Below, one piece after another: positions 45,003-56,802 of a DNA stretch of 64,000 nucleotides. The notes below the pieces were generated by a model that saw only the letters and a list, made by a program, of their open reading frames with translations, ran no database searches and was not told the origin of the DNA. The stretch is taken from assembly GCA_905178155.1 (NCBI GenBank), contig CAJINV010000007.1:752627-816626 (forward strand), read 5' to 3'. This DNA is from Amoebophrya sp. A120 (taxonomy: Eukaryota; Sar; Dinophyceae; Syndiniales; Amoebophryaceae). The position numbers and the translations under genes were made by a program. Every line of letters begins with the position of its first letter. Positions within the stretch are counted from its first letter, which is position 1.

Positions 45003-45805
45003 ATGCGTGATAGTGGTAATTTTTTCAGTGCGATTATGAAGCCGCAAGAGAATTTCGTGCAGCATGTTACGCATCTGGATGTCATGATGTGTTCGGGTAA
45101 GACAAAGCTTGGCGTCAACGCGGGGAGCATCGTCGAGCATTTGTTTATCAGAGCGGTGTTCAGTGAGCCACAGAAAATCTTCGTGCCCAGAAAAACCGTT
45201 TGACCGCAGAAGTGTTCTATGAGTGGGCGGGGTCCGGGCACACGTCATTTGCGACCGACTTGCAATTCAAGACATTCATCGGTCGGCGCTGGGTGTTTCA
45301 CTCACCCCCATTTTTTACCTATTGCCACACCACAGACGCGTTCGTGTACAACAAATTTCCAAGAGCTCGAGTTTGTGCTGCGAACTTATCACTAGGCCAG
45401 CTCGACGACATTGTGTATGGGGATTGGGGGACCCGTTCTCAAGGGCCGGGTCCCGTCTTTTCTCTGGCGCACAAATTTGATGTGGGTGGCAATGGGTACA
45501 AGTTATCCGGCCACAACTGCCAGTCGTTTACTACTCGCTTTCTGTGGCTCTTCACGGAGCCTGGCGCAAAAAGCATCGACGTAAACTACCTCAGCCGAGG
45601 CTGGTTCGGGCGCGGGATGTGGGGAACAACTACATGGCACGGACAATTTGCGCAGCCCACCGTGGATCGGGTCGGACGCGAGCGGGCGGCTAGGGCTGGC
45701 TCTCCTGGTCTTATCTGCCTCCCGGGGATGGGAGTATATTACAAAGGGTTCGAAGCAGGTGTTGGCTACCATTTCCCCGGGCCTAAGCCTCTCGACGTGG
45801 TCTAG
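45003..45805 (+). CDS. Possible papain-fold (LRAT/PPPDE-like) protein across two frames
   Basis: Frame 45003-45203 starts with ATG (MRDSGNFFSAIMKPQENF). The frame 45167-45805 overlaps it one base back and has no ATG of its own. The second part shows a likely strand-His segment (VFYEWAGSGHTSFATDL), then YKLSGHNCQSFTTRFLWLF. The NC-x-x-F context after a tyrosine-led strand resembles the catalytic Cys region of LRAT/PPPDE/NlpC-like cysteine-nucleophile families, with the earlier His as possible partner. This rests on short motifs. The overlap includes AGAAAAACC, where a one-base error or true indel would fuse the frames; an intron is less likely in so short an overlap. It could be a live gene with a sequencing error or a pseudogene. 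Confidence 0.4.
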
Positions 45806-47901
45806 TGCGCAGGCTTGCCGGCACACAATAGTCACAACAAGCGACGAAGCCAGCACGATGCTCGCCCCGTATTCGTATTTCTCTCGGAATTTGGATGCGA
45901 GTAGCGGCGCCGCTCTTACATTTGCCAAAGCTTGTTTTTGTGTTGTATGTAAGTAAATAGCAATGGCTGCAAATAAACGCCGGAGCCAGTACCGTAGCCC
46001 GTGTGGTAGCCCTTTATTCTCCGTTTCTCGTCTTTGTGCCGCCGTCAGAAGGGTGCAACACAAGGGCGGAGACTACGGCCTAAAGCATCAGAAAAAGAGA
46101 GCCATTTTCTGCGGTGCCCCACCATCAAGGGCGCGAAGTGTGAGGGATGGGGCGCCGAACTACATAGAGTTCGACAAACATTTTTTTACATTAACATACC
46201 CGAAAACGAAGCCCACCAGCCGCGCATGGTCATAGTCTAAATATGTATAATCTATAATCTAATAGGCTGGATGAGGTTTCCACTTGCCACAGTGCAACTT
46301 TTATACAGGCCGCGTTTAGACTTTCGATAACGCTCGCAAATTTTGCCAAGGGAAATATCTTTTTGCGCTCTTCCACAGCCTTTTACTCAGCGACGATTCC
46401 CAGCAGAATTGTACAAGCAGCTGATTTTTTAACTTTTTGCCTTTACTCGTAAGTATGACAGCCCGCTTCTCAGCGTTCATTTTGCTTGCGTTTTTCTTTT
46501 TTTCAGGCCTCCGCCTCCGCCAAGTAGTCGACTCAAGAATACAGCAACGAATTTTTTATTTTTCCCAAGTTCAGCAAGATGAAGATCAGCTTCAGCAGTT
46601 TTAAGCAGACTAGAAGTAGTTTTTCTTTTTCAGCCAAGCAACAAATTTCAACAACAATCTCAAAAAAAAAAGTTTTTTCAAGGTAGTAGCTCAAAGGCCG
46701 TAACAAAAACAAACCCAAACCTTTCGACAACTGCAAGAAGCTTCAAGTTTCAGATTTTTGCAGCGACAAGAAGACTTTTAATCAGCAGCGTCCTTTTATT
46801 TACCGTCAGCAACAGCCTTCCTTCTACGTGCAACCTTTAAAAATCTTAATCTGAGTAGCAACTATTTTATTTTCATCCAATAGCAGGCTCTGTCTTCCCG
46901 TGAATTTCTCGGCAGCGGTTCCTTCTTCTAAGGTGGGAGCCAAAGCAGCTCCACAAAGCTGTCCTTTTTTTATCGAAGTAGCGTTAGACACATGAGAGGA
47001 AAGATCACCTTTCAAGCGGTTCCATGTGGCCACCATGAACAAACAAACAAGCAAACTCAAACAAGTTCCTCAGCCCATATATTCGAAACAAATAGATCTA
47101 CATCTAGGAAAAGCAGTAGCATTAACAGGCTTTCGAGTGATATCTGAACGAACAAGGAAAAAATTCGGATTCTTTAGGGCCTTGAACAAGCTCGAAGATT
47201 GTTCCTTGAAAATTTTATCTTGATCTCGTCATCCCTGTCCTCAACTCCCGTTCTCGCCCGCCGTTGTTGACAGACAAAAAGAAGAACAGAATCAGCGTCA
47301 AGATCTGCAGTTATTTGCAACAGCCGATTAGGTTCCGACGCGTCTATCAGAAATTGGCTCTGATGAAGCAGATCAAAATGTCAAGTAAAACTAGTTCGAC
47401 ATCACACTGCTCATATCGTGGGGATGTTGATATCTCCCCTGCTTCGGTCGTGATGAATCTCAAGAGCCGTAAATAGCTATTTCAGCAAGGTTCTTGCGTT
47501 GAAAATCAAACCTGGGAAGTTGTAGGCATCGTGGCGAGCAGGTCAAAGATGGAGAAATCTTCAAGCTCTCATGCTACTATGATCATGTCAAACAGGTGAA
47601 GAAAGAGATACACAGAATGATCACGCTCTGCACCAGTAGAACAATGTTTTCAAACTTCTGCTCTTTTCACCACAAAAGACGGTCCGTCGGAGTATTTCGG
47701 CAAGAATAACGATCCCTCCACCTATTTCGAACAGGCACGACAATTTATGATATAGTTCGTTGAATTTGTACTTGTAGGAGAGAGGTGCAACATTCTTCTT
47801 GATATCACTGCACCGCATAATTGCCTTTTACATTTTCATGGGAAGTAGGACTTTTAGTGTTTAAAATTATAGAATCAGCGACACGAGGACGAAATTAAAC
47901 T
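45806..47901. other. Intergenic, no gene seen
   Basis: A/T-rich with stop-rich frames. The only ATG-near frame over 60 residues (47035-47223) has no recognisable feature. Confidence 0.5.
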
Positions 47902-50900
47902 ATGTTGACCTTCGCCCAAACCAGCGCAAACGACGACCAGCTCGCCGTCCCCGAGCTCAAAAAATGGCAGGTGACCAGGCGGGGCAAGATTCACAAGCGG
48001 GTGCGCCACGTTTTCAAAAGAGAAGACCTGCTGCCACCTTGGACGATGACATTGTCATGCGGAAAAGGCATGACAAACATCTTCGTCCTGATCCCGACGG
48101 CCCAGCAGCTCTTCGACCAGTCGGACTTTTTCACGACGCTCGTGGATCATACCAGTAAAAATGCAGTTTCTGCAACACAAAGTGGTACTGTCAGTGTCGA
48201 TCAGCACGACAAGTTCAAGCTTCTGCTGCTAAAAACGGAATGGGAGAAGCTACGGGACATGAAACGGTCCAAAAAAGTTCTGGAGCGGTACGAAAAATTG
48301 CTCGATGAAACTTGTTCTAATGGGATGAACAACAGCAGCACGACCAGTGCGTCCGCGTCCGACCAGTCGTGCGTCGCCCGCTTCGCAGATCATCTGGTTT
48401 CTTCAACATCCGTGCTGTCGGAAAACGAAGTAGAAGATCATGCTGACTCCTTGGATAAAATCGCGAGGCTTTACACCAGCTATGGAAACGATTTCTCTTT
48501 GGTTGACCTGGATAGAAGAGATAATTATCTAGGAGGCGAGCAAGGAGAAGGACGTCGACCAGATGATGATGTGCCGGCAGATGAAGTAGAGGATGAAGCT
48601 GCGGCCCCGCCAAAGACCAAGAAGCGCAAAGTTTCGGAGCAAAAGAAGAAAGCGGGGGGAGCTGGTGCTGCTGCTGGTGCTAAACCTAAAGCAAGCAACC
48701 TGGAGGTTGAAGAAGAAGATGAGGCTGTTACTGCTTCAACTTCCCGAAATTCTGTCCTCCTTCTGAAATCCCACAAGCACATCGAGCAGTTCCGGGACAG
48801 GATTTTGTTGAACAAACCTGTTCGAAAAAAGAAAAACACCAATGCAGAAGATTTTTACGCGCTCTGTTTGGAAAAAATCCGACAGCCAGTAGAGCAAACG
48901 AGCAGAAGTTGTACAAAAGCAGTACAAAGTGCTGGTCAACAGCACCTACATCCAGTGGGAACAACAAGTAGCACTACTGCTCAGAACTACAACTGTCCGC
49001 TCCTCTCCACGACCCACCGTCCCCACCTGCCGCTGGCGGAGCTCCAGCTTGGTTTAGACAGCGGGAAGTACCACCAGGGGATCCTGCGGATGATGATGCA
49101 CACTGCAACTGTATCAACAGTAAATTTCCCGTACACGACGTACAAATGCGGTTTTCTGCATGACAAAAATTGGCTTTGATCCTAGTTTAGCATGACAAGT
49201 TTTACAACTCTCCAAATTGGTGAAGTTTGTGCTGCGTCCTGTACATGTACGGGAAATTTGTATTGCATAAACTGCGGGCAAGATCGGGGAAAACATGGAA
49301 ATCCGGGGGGTCCGGAATTTGAATCGAGCGTTGGACGGAGATGTCGTTTGTGTCGAGGAGATATTACCGGAGGAAGAATCTGTCATGCAGAAGACGAAAG
49401 AACCGGACGAAGACGAGGAAAAGCTGTTGGAATCCGCCTTGCCAGATGTGCAGGATGTCGTAAAGGAGGGAGAAATGTTAGCGGAACAAACACAAACGAC
49501 CCCCACCGCTACTGCTGCAACTGCGAGCAATACAAACGCCGGATCTAATGCATCTCGCAACACAAATAACCCGACATCTTCAAACGTCGTTAGGAGCAAA
49601 TCCCTCTACCGTGTGGTGGGCATTCTGCAGCGTGGGCAGAACTTCCAGCAACGGGAGATTGCCGGGACAATCAAGCAAAACGATAGTAGTAGAAACGGAG
49701 GTAGTACAGCTTCTACTTCGAACAAAGAAGAGTTTCGGATTTTTGTCCCGGTAGACCCGCGAATCCCGAACGTCCGAATCCCGACGAGACAGGGGCACTT
49801 ACTGGAAAACAAGCGGATCCTAGTCACGATCGACAGCTGGGAGTTGTCGGAAATCACCTCGCCGAAAGGGCACTGGACGAAGATTCTGGGCACTGTTGGG
49901 GACAGAACGGTGGAGTTATCCCGAGCAAAGACGTCCCCACCCTATAGTCAAGGTGGGAAATCTGCTAGACAAATCTGTCAGCTCTGGGTGTTGCGCATGA
50001 CAAGTTTCGCCTCGTAGTGTAGTCCCGTTTAGCTTGTTCAGCAGCATCACAGAGCTAGCCTATTATGCTGAGTGGGGCATTACAGATCCAAAATCACGAC
50101 TAGGAAAGGCTTCTCATGGGTCTCCGCATTCGAAACGTTTTGATAATGCAGATTTGCATGACAAAGACAACTATCGGTATCGGGTGGGGACGTTTTTACA
50201 TAGGATAGGAGTCCGCGGTTATTCTGCACGAGCACGGCGTCCGGACGGAGGAGTTTTCCACCGCGGTGTACAATTGCCTGCCGCCATCTGATATCCTGTG
50301 CAAAAGTTTCGTACTCGTACGTAGTATTAATCGCAGTCATGCATTACAAATCTCCATCCCAGGGTAAAACAGCATGACAAACTCCATCTCTCATGCTGAG
50401 TGAATTTGTCATGCGATTTCTACTAGCACGAAGATTAAGATACTTTTGCCATGCATATCTGATTACGAAGTGGACGTGGACTATTTTCGGAAGAACGACC
50501 CGAATAGAAGGGACTTAACCGATCTTCTGACTTGCTCCGTCGACCCGCCGGGGTGTAAGGACATCGACGACGCGCTCTCCTGTGAATTTTTAGAAGAAAA
50601 TAGTAACTGGGTGAGAGTTGGGGTCCACATCGCGGACGTTACCCACTTCGTGAAGCCAGATTCCGTATCAACTGCAAAAATGTCTGGGTCAGGAAGAATG
50701 CGGGTTTGTCATGCTTGTCTGGCATGACTCGAGATTCTGTGTTGTCGATAGACAGAAAAAAGCCCTCTTACAACCTGTCATGCAGAAACGCAGTTTTCCA
50801 TGCGGAATACGTAAGACGTGGCAGCCAGAAAATTTGTCATGCGTAGTTGCGTATTGCAATGCGCCGATCATTCACTTTGAGCATTACAAGCTTCCAGACC

Positions 50901-53900
50901 CCGACATTTTTGCATTTGATATTCCGCGATCGACAAGGAGGCGCAGCAGCGGTGTACCAGTGTGTACTTGGTGGAAAAACGATATGAAAGCCTCAGGTTG
51001 GAAATCCTCAGAGTGGAAATAATTTGTAATGCAAAAAAACGACTCCAGTTGAAGCGCCATTTGTAGTCGGCGCATGACAAATTTCCCAGGCACTGAAAAC
51101 GTGTCTGTCATGCTACTTAGGCAAAGGAGTGCCCTTCTCTCGTGCTAATCAGCACTCCAAATCTTAACCCGTAGCAGGACAATACTCGGCTTCCATTGCA
51201 TCCTCTGCAATACAGTCTTTTTTGCGTCGCATTTCATGCATCACAAATTATTTCCACGTTGAGGATTTCCATTCTGAGGCTTTCATAAGCGAACGGACAT
51301 GCTGCCGAGTTTGTTGACGACGGATCTGTGCTCGTTGCGGGCGAACGTGGTGCGGCTGACGTTTAGCGTCTTGTGGGAAATGAATCTGGAAGATCCGACG
51401 CAAATTCGGAAGGTACGTATGCTTTTTATGCATGACACCATTGAGTTTCATGAAAATTGAAATTCAACTTGATATTCGTGTTCTTTGTGATCTACTTTCC
51501 GCATAACTCTGTGAAGAACTCCACGTCGAAACAACAAGTAGAACAAACTGATGACTCGTCCTCTTATATCGCAATGCTTTGTCATGATTTGCATTTGGTT
51601 GTGTTAATCAAGGCAAAGCTGATGCAAAATGGGATTCCCCTCCTGATTTTCTATAGTCCGACGTGGAACAAGATGAAGATAGAGAAAAATCTTTATCAGT
51701 ATACTACGAGGCGGTCCTGCTTCAAAATAAAGACAAGTTCTTGCCGTGTGCCTGCTTCGTTGATGAAGCTTTAAGCAGCTTTCGGATGGTGTACTATCGA
51801 AAATATCCCATGAACACCAAATTCTATGAATTCATCATTCTCAACACCAGGTCGAGTTTTGCAAGGCCATGATCAAATCCAAGGCCGCCCTCGCCTACGC
51901 TGACGCCCAGAACCGCATTAATGACAAGTCCGACACCACGGACTTAACTAAGTCCCTTCGGGCATTGAATGCCATTGCAAAGAAGCTACGAGAACAGAGA
52001 CGGAGAAACGGCGCGCTGGAACTTGCTTCGCAGGAGATGAGATTCGAGTTAGAATCCGAGACCCACGACCCGGTGTCCGTGTCCGCTTATGAACTGAAGG
52101 ATACTAATATCCACAGTAAATTTCCTGTACACGTACAAATGCAGTCTCTGCATGACAAAACTTGCCTTCAATCCTAGTGTAGCATGACAAGTTGTGCACT
52201 GCAAGTTAGCGAAATTTGTCATGCATTTTGTACATGTACAGGAAATTTACATTGCATAACTAACCGGATGGTGGAAGAGTTCATGCTTCTCGCGAACACG
52301 ACAGTCGCGGAGAAAATTCTAACCCATTTCTATCAAATGCAAGAATGTCTGGGTCTGGAAGAATGCAACTTGTGATGCTGCGTTTGGATTCCAAAAAAAT
52401 CTGTATTGCATGAGTAGCAAAGGGAATGCAATTTTTGCATACACTGAGAAGGCGTTTGTCATGCGGAATAGCCATCAAGAAGCCCTCAAAAAATCTGTAT
52501 TGCTAGGGTATGCATCACAGACATCATGGCTCATGCAAAACGTGCATGACAAGTGTCAGAATCTTCCAGACCCAGACATTTTTACAGTTGATAACTTCCC
52601 GAACTTTTCCATCCTGCGGCGGCACCCGACCCCGAAGCTGGACGCGTTGGAAAACTTGGAAAAATTGATCAAGAACACGCTCGGGGAGAACAGTGAATTT
52701 GAGTTCAAATTTCAAACCAACAAGCAGCTCGCGGATTCGCTTGATTCGCTGGGGAGGATGGATAATGTTAACTTGGGAAGGAGGACTACGAACAGAGCTG
52801 GTGGCGCATCAACAGGAGCTTCATCGTCATCTCCAAATATTAACGTGGCTAATCAGCAGAAGCAGAAGTTGGTGACCCAGCTGCTGCGCGTGTTGACGAC
52901 CCGGTGCATGAACCAAGCGACCTACTTCTGCACCGGGCAGATTGCGGATCGGAGTTTGTACAACCACTACGGGCTGGCCATGGCGTTATACACGCACTTT
53001 ACCAGTTATCCCACAAAAAAACTGTTTCAGTGTGATGATTTTGCAAGATCCGCATCACAAGTTTGCTACACATGACACAGAAAATTTGCCATGCGCGCTT
53101 TCCAAGGGAAAACACAGTGAAAAATCCAATGCCTTGCAGGTGTAGCAAGACAAATAGTTCTGTGTTCCATAATACGCATCACAAGTTCACAGTGAAACAG
53201 TTTTTTCTTGCGATACCAGTCCCATCCGACGTTATGCGGACGTGTTGGCGCATCGCCTACTCGCTTACGCCATTGGGTACGAGGGCTCGAGTAAGGTGGA
53301 GGAAATTCTTGTGCATAATCCGCAGGAACACCAACAGCAGGAAACAGCACAAAAAACCGCTGCAGGAGGAGAGGTTCATCTCTCGAAGAAGAAAAAGAAG
53401 CGGAAGGTAGCCGCGGATAAGGACAATGGAGATGGGACTACTATTGTCCGAGCAGAACAACAAACTACATCAACCGGTGAGTCCGAGGACCCTGCAACGC
53501 AGTTAAACAAAATGATTCTCCCCGACCAACTGTCCAAAGACCGCATGACCGAGCAGTTATGCATTGCAAATATATAATCTGGGTGTGGGAAGTTGTGATG
53601 CAAGTCTACGATTGCTGGACGCTCTTTAATATGCAGCCACGCATGACAAATTTTTGAGGTCCTATTTGTTGCGTATCTCGCATGGCAAATGGCGTTTTTG
53701 CATGACAGGCAAGAGATGCTTTTCCTACTCATAACATGCATCACAGATTTAAGAGGCATGCCAGACAAGCATGACAAACTTGCACCCTTCGAGACCCAGA
53801 CATATTTGCAGTGCATAGCAGTGCGAGCGCATCAATTTGAAACACCGCATGGCCCAGTGGTCCGGGCGTATCCTGAGTAAAAGCGTCCCCACACCAGAGT

Positions 53901-54780
53901 TGTCATGCAGATTTGCAATGACAGGAACATTTGTAATGCGCATCGCCAGGAGAGGCGTTTTTAGTCGTGTTTTGAAATTTGTAATGCTGTAAACAGGACG
54001 ACCAGATGGATTTCTGATGCAGCTGGCCTTGCGAACCTGCACTACGCTACAGACTGCAACTTGTAATGCGTGACCCCCAAAAGTTCCAGGTTTGTGTTGA
54101 AAAATCTCCATCTTGATTCTGGTATGGGGATGTTTTTACTCAGGATAGGGCGAGCGAGTTCGCAACTGCACACGTATCTCTACTTCCAGAAACGCGGGAA
54201 GGTGGAGCACGAGCTGGCGATTGTGATGCGGATCCAGTCGGAAAAACAGATCTTCGTGAACATCCCGAAGTACGGCGTGGAAGCGGCGGTCTGGAAGGGC
54301 CTGGGGGAGGAGAACGGGTGGAGGATTTGTGGTTCTTCGTCGTCAAATGGGATGACGTGCATCGCAAATTCGAATTCGTCCGAGAAGTTGGCCGTCTTGG
54401 ACCAGGTTTTGGTTTCCATCGAGGCGGATGATTTGGATTTTCGGAACAAAGTGCTGGTGACATTTGAGAAGAAAGTGGCGGAGGATCATCCTCATGCTGG
54501 TCGTGAAGCAGGAAGTAGTAGTTCTATTGCGGGACGAGCAGAAGATGAAGATGCAACAATTCCGATATCATCTTCGAATCACGCGATCACTTCAAGTTCA
54601 TCTTCGAAGATGAAAAAAGTAGGAAAAAAGATGAACAAAAAGAAGACCACCACCAGCAGTACAACTGTTTCCGATTCCAATTTGGCAGCTCGAGATGCAA
54701 TGCAGGCGTTTGAAAGGGAGAAGCGGAGGATCCAGAAGGAAATGTTTCCGGATCAGATCACGGAGAAACCGGGAGTGTAA
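47902..54780 (+). CDS. DIS3: Exosome ribonuclease DIS3/RRP44
   Basis: Twelve exons: 47902-49111, 49275-49916, 50213-50291, 50463-50665, 50927-50982, 51293-51412, 51851-52107, 52264-52330, 52599-53006, 53221-53557, 53823-53868, 54153-54780. They total 4053 nt, giving 1350 residues, longer than the roughly 1000 of yeast Rrp44 because of low-complexity inserts. Residues 1-100 hold the N-terminal [15 protein letters not shown] segment and a weak PIN region. The cold-shock domain has [12 protein letters not shown]. The RNB 3'-5' exonuclease core near residue 670 has [15 protein letters not shown] with its acidic Mg-binding residues, then [23 protein letters not shown]-like and [12 protein letters not shown] motifs, [21 protein letters not shown]-like and [17 protein letters not shown]. 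An S1-like domain ([13 protein letters not shown]) closes it. DIS3 is the processive nuclease of the RNA exosome. Ten introns are introners; 51413-51850 is an ordinary GTACGT...CAG intron. Confidence 0.95.
49112..49269. mobile_element. Introner family F
   Basis: Exact AACTG duplications. Left TATCAACAGTAAATTTCCCG. Confidence 0.93.
49917..50207. mobile_element. Introner family B
   Basis: Exact GGAGT duplications. Confidence 0.93.
50292..50457. mobile_element. Introner family C
   Basis: Exact TCTGA duplications. Confidence 0.93.
50666..50921. mobile_element. Introner family A
   Basis: Exact TTCCG duplications. Confidence 0.93.
50983..51287. mobile_element. Introner family G-like
   Basis: Left TATGAAAGCCTCAGGTTGGA is a diverged family G end. 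Flanks AACGA/AGCGA. Homology to RRP44 across VEKR-TDMLP confirms the excision. Confidence 0.92.
51413..51850 (+). other. Conventional GT-AG intron in DIS3
   Basis: Donor GTACGT, acceptor CACCAG, 438 bp, without introner ends. Splicing joins DPTQIRK to [14 protein letters not shown], as RRP44 homology requires. Confidence 0.9.
52108..52258. mobile_element. Introner family F
   Basis: Exact ACTAA duplications. Confidence 0.93.
52331..52593 (+). mobile_element. Introner family A, forward
   Basis: Flanks ATTTC/ACTTC. RRP44 homology across the junction ([12 protein letters not shown]). Confidence 0.92.
53007..53215. mobile_element. Introner family I
   Basis: Exact CCAGT duplications. It splits the invariant THFTSPIRRY motif between S and P. 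Confidence 0.94.
53558..53817. mobile_element. Introner family A, diverged left end
   Basis: Exact GCAGT duplications. Left TATGCATTGCAAATATATAA. Confidence 0.92.
53869..54147. mobile_element. Introner family B
   Basis: Exact GGGCG duplications. Confidence 0.93.
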
Positions 54781-55407
54781 AAAAAGTTGACTGAATGTTG
54801 GAAAGGGACAGTACTATGTGATGATGCGCGGAATTATTTCTGGTTGATCGATTGACTACGAACAAGAATAAATGCACGATAGTCGTGTTTTTTCTGTCTT
54901 GCTTAACACAACAAGCACAAGGGCGCCACGACGTGCAAAGCGGCACTTGCAATGCGGTGGAACAAGAGCACTTGGCCGAAGTCTTCTTCTTCATCCAGGT
55001 CCTTCTGTGTTCGAACGCTAGCTTTTCTGGTCATAGGGGCTTAGGAAAATTCGAACATTGTATACTGCTGATGGTCGGTTAGGAACATTCGAACACTGTA
55101 TACTACTGACGGCTTAATAGGAAGAGACAATGCTGATGCTCGGTATCTGTATAGACATATTCACAATTATGGACTCTGAGTAGCGCGTAGCGGTTCGTTT
55201 GAGTTCCAATTTTGAGAGCGGTATTAGATCGTGTTCGTTTTGTTCCCAGTGTTCTCGTAGAGTATTTGCCGGGGTCTGGTACACGCATCCGGGGTATAAA
55301 CAACGTGTCCATAATCCTTTAATCCTAATCGCTAATCCTAGTCGTATTCGCAATCATAATCAAAAATTTTCTTTTTACAAGATTTTTTAAAGCATTATAA
55401 TAAAATT
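54781..55407. other. Spacer between DIS3 and the introner-free block
   Basis: Includes a direct repeat (AGGAAAATTCGAACATTGTATACTG at 55043, AGGAACATTCGAACACTGTATACTA at 55081, shown only in part here: TTCGAACAYTGTATACT) and TAATC-rich sequence at 55318-55365. Confidence 0.55.
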
Positions 55408-56256
55408 ATGAAATTTTACTACTATTCGCAAATCCGCCTAATCCTCCTGTCTGTGCTGTGCCGCATCATCCTCGACTCGTGGTTCTTGGGCATCTTCACG
55501 GCGTTCGCCAATTATGCCCTGATGCAAAATGCGGAGGCTTGCAGGTTTGGAGCGAAAATGATGGCGCTACTCGGAATCGGTTCCGAACTGAGCGTCGCCA
55601 TCCGCTTCATCCAGCGGAACGTGCGCGAAGTCGGCACCGCGGTGGCAGACGGATTCCACACGTTAATCGACCCGCTTAATCAAATCGCTAATCAACTGCA
55701 ACAAATTGGTGTTGCGGTCGTTTTCCTAATGGAAAAAATCGGCATGCTCGTGGAAGCGATCGACACGCATAACAAAATCGCACAGAAAGCGGTCGACGAC
55801 ATTGCTGCCGATCGGGCGAAGCGTCTGGCCGCGACGTCTTCTTCGGGAGTCAAGCAGTCCAGCTCGTGCCCGCCCCGCACGTCCAACAACAACGGTGGAG
55901 GCAACAGCAAGTGGGCGGCGGGCAGTAACCCGGCCCGCTTCAAAGGGAATCGTAATCGCAGTACTAATGGTAATCGTAATCGCAACTCGAAATCTAATCA
56001 CTCCAGTTCGGGCAGCGCGTCTTCCAGTGCGGGTAGCGCGTGCCGCAACTGCTTTTTGGGGTCGGGTCCCGAGCAGACCGGCAAAGGTTCCGCTGCGAAA
56101 TCTGCTTCGGCTCTCTCCAACTGGGACGTCCACTGCAGCAAGCAGAAGGCTGCGGCGAACCTCTCCAAGTACGAACGCGGATCCGCTTGTAATGTTTTTC
56201 ACTGGTTTACTCCATTCGCAATCGCTCACGTAGTCCTTTCGAATATTCGTATGTAG
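55408..56256 (+). CDS. Unknown protein, hydrophobic N-terminus and Asn/Ser-rich linker
   Basis: An ATG frame of 282 residues. Residues about 8-32 form a hydrophobic segment (RLILLSVLCRIILDSWFLGI). Residues 60-135 look helical (VAVVFLMEKIGMLVEAIDTH). Residues 150-205 are Asn/Ser/Arg-rich (NRNRSTNGNRNRNSKSNHSS). Then CRNC, and HCSK further on, form a possible zinc-binding tail. First gene of the introner-free block. A GTTTTT...AGTAG intron at 56194-56265 could join it in frame to 56266-56475, but the donor is poor. No family recognised. Confidence 0.6.
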   Translation: MKFYYYSQIRLILLSVLCRIILDSWFLGIFTAFANYALMQNAEACRFGAKMMALLGIGSELSVAIRFIQRNVREVGTAVADGFHTLIDPLNQIANQLQQIGVAVVFLMEKIGMLVEAIDTHNKIAQKAVDDIAADRAKRLAATSSSGVKQSSSCPPRTSNNNGGGNSKWAAGSNPARFKGNRNRSTNGNRNRNSKSNHSSSGSASSSAGSACRNCFLGSGPEQTGKGSAAKSASALSNWDVHCSKQKAAANLSKYERGSACNVFHWFTPFAIAHVVLSNIRM

Positions 56257-56283
56257 TCTCAGTAGGCCTATTCTCAAATCGAT

Positions 56284-56475
56284 ATGGTAAACATTCTACC
56301 AACCAATCCAGGCGTGACGGTGAAGACCGTGACTGAGCCCGAACGGTTTTCGGATGCCGAGGTCGGCGACGTCTTCTGCAAGACTTTGCGGACCATGAAA
56401 ATCGGGGCCACGTACAGCTACGGCCGCTACACCCGGAAGGGAGGCGTCGACGTCGCGTACGAGTCCGACTGCTAA
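56284..56475 (+). CDS. Small ORF or last exon of the preceding gene
   Basis: 63 residues from ATG (MVNILPTNPGVTVKTVTEPE), no domain. Coding-like codon choice similar to its neighbours. It may instead be the spliced end of the gene starting at 55408. Confidence 0.4.
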   Translation: MVNILPTNPGVTVKTVTEPERFSDAEVGDVFCKTLRTMKIGATYSYGRYTRKGGVDVAYESDC

Positions 56476-56661
56476 TCATCAGCACAGCGCAGTCGCTAGC
56501 AACCTCAAAGGAGGTCAATGCAAGGGCGACAGTTTTGAAACCAGTGACAATTTTGAGATATGTAGTGCGTTGCTTCACATTGCGAAACACAACAATCATT
56601 AGTCCGATGAAACTCGAAGATATTCAATATAGTCCTACGTGTATGATCGCATTCTCTCGCT

Positions 56662-56674
56662 GAGCCAACGCGCA
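56662..56674 (+). repeat. GAGCCAACGCGCA motif copy
   Basis: One of seven same-strand copies of YAGCCARCGYGCG in non-coding parts of the block; here in the spacer before the ATG at 56803. Confidence 0.7.
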
Positions 56675-56802
56675 AGCAAATAGCATTAATCTCCTCTCAT
56701 TCAAGCTGCGAGCAGCATAGTATTCTAGTACGAGTTCGCGCGTCCTCCGCGTGTTTTGCAGTTTTTGTCCGACCCGAGTCACACCATAATCGACACAGCA
56801 AA

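Noticed and set aside
182-53817. Recurring peptide segments such as MSGSGR and FQTQTFLQL in many predicted frames
   Set aside because: They are translations of introner family A ends, not a protein domain.
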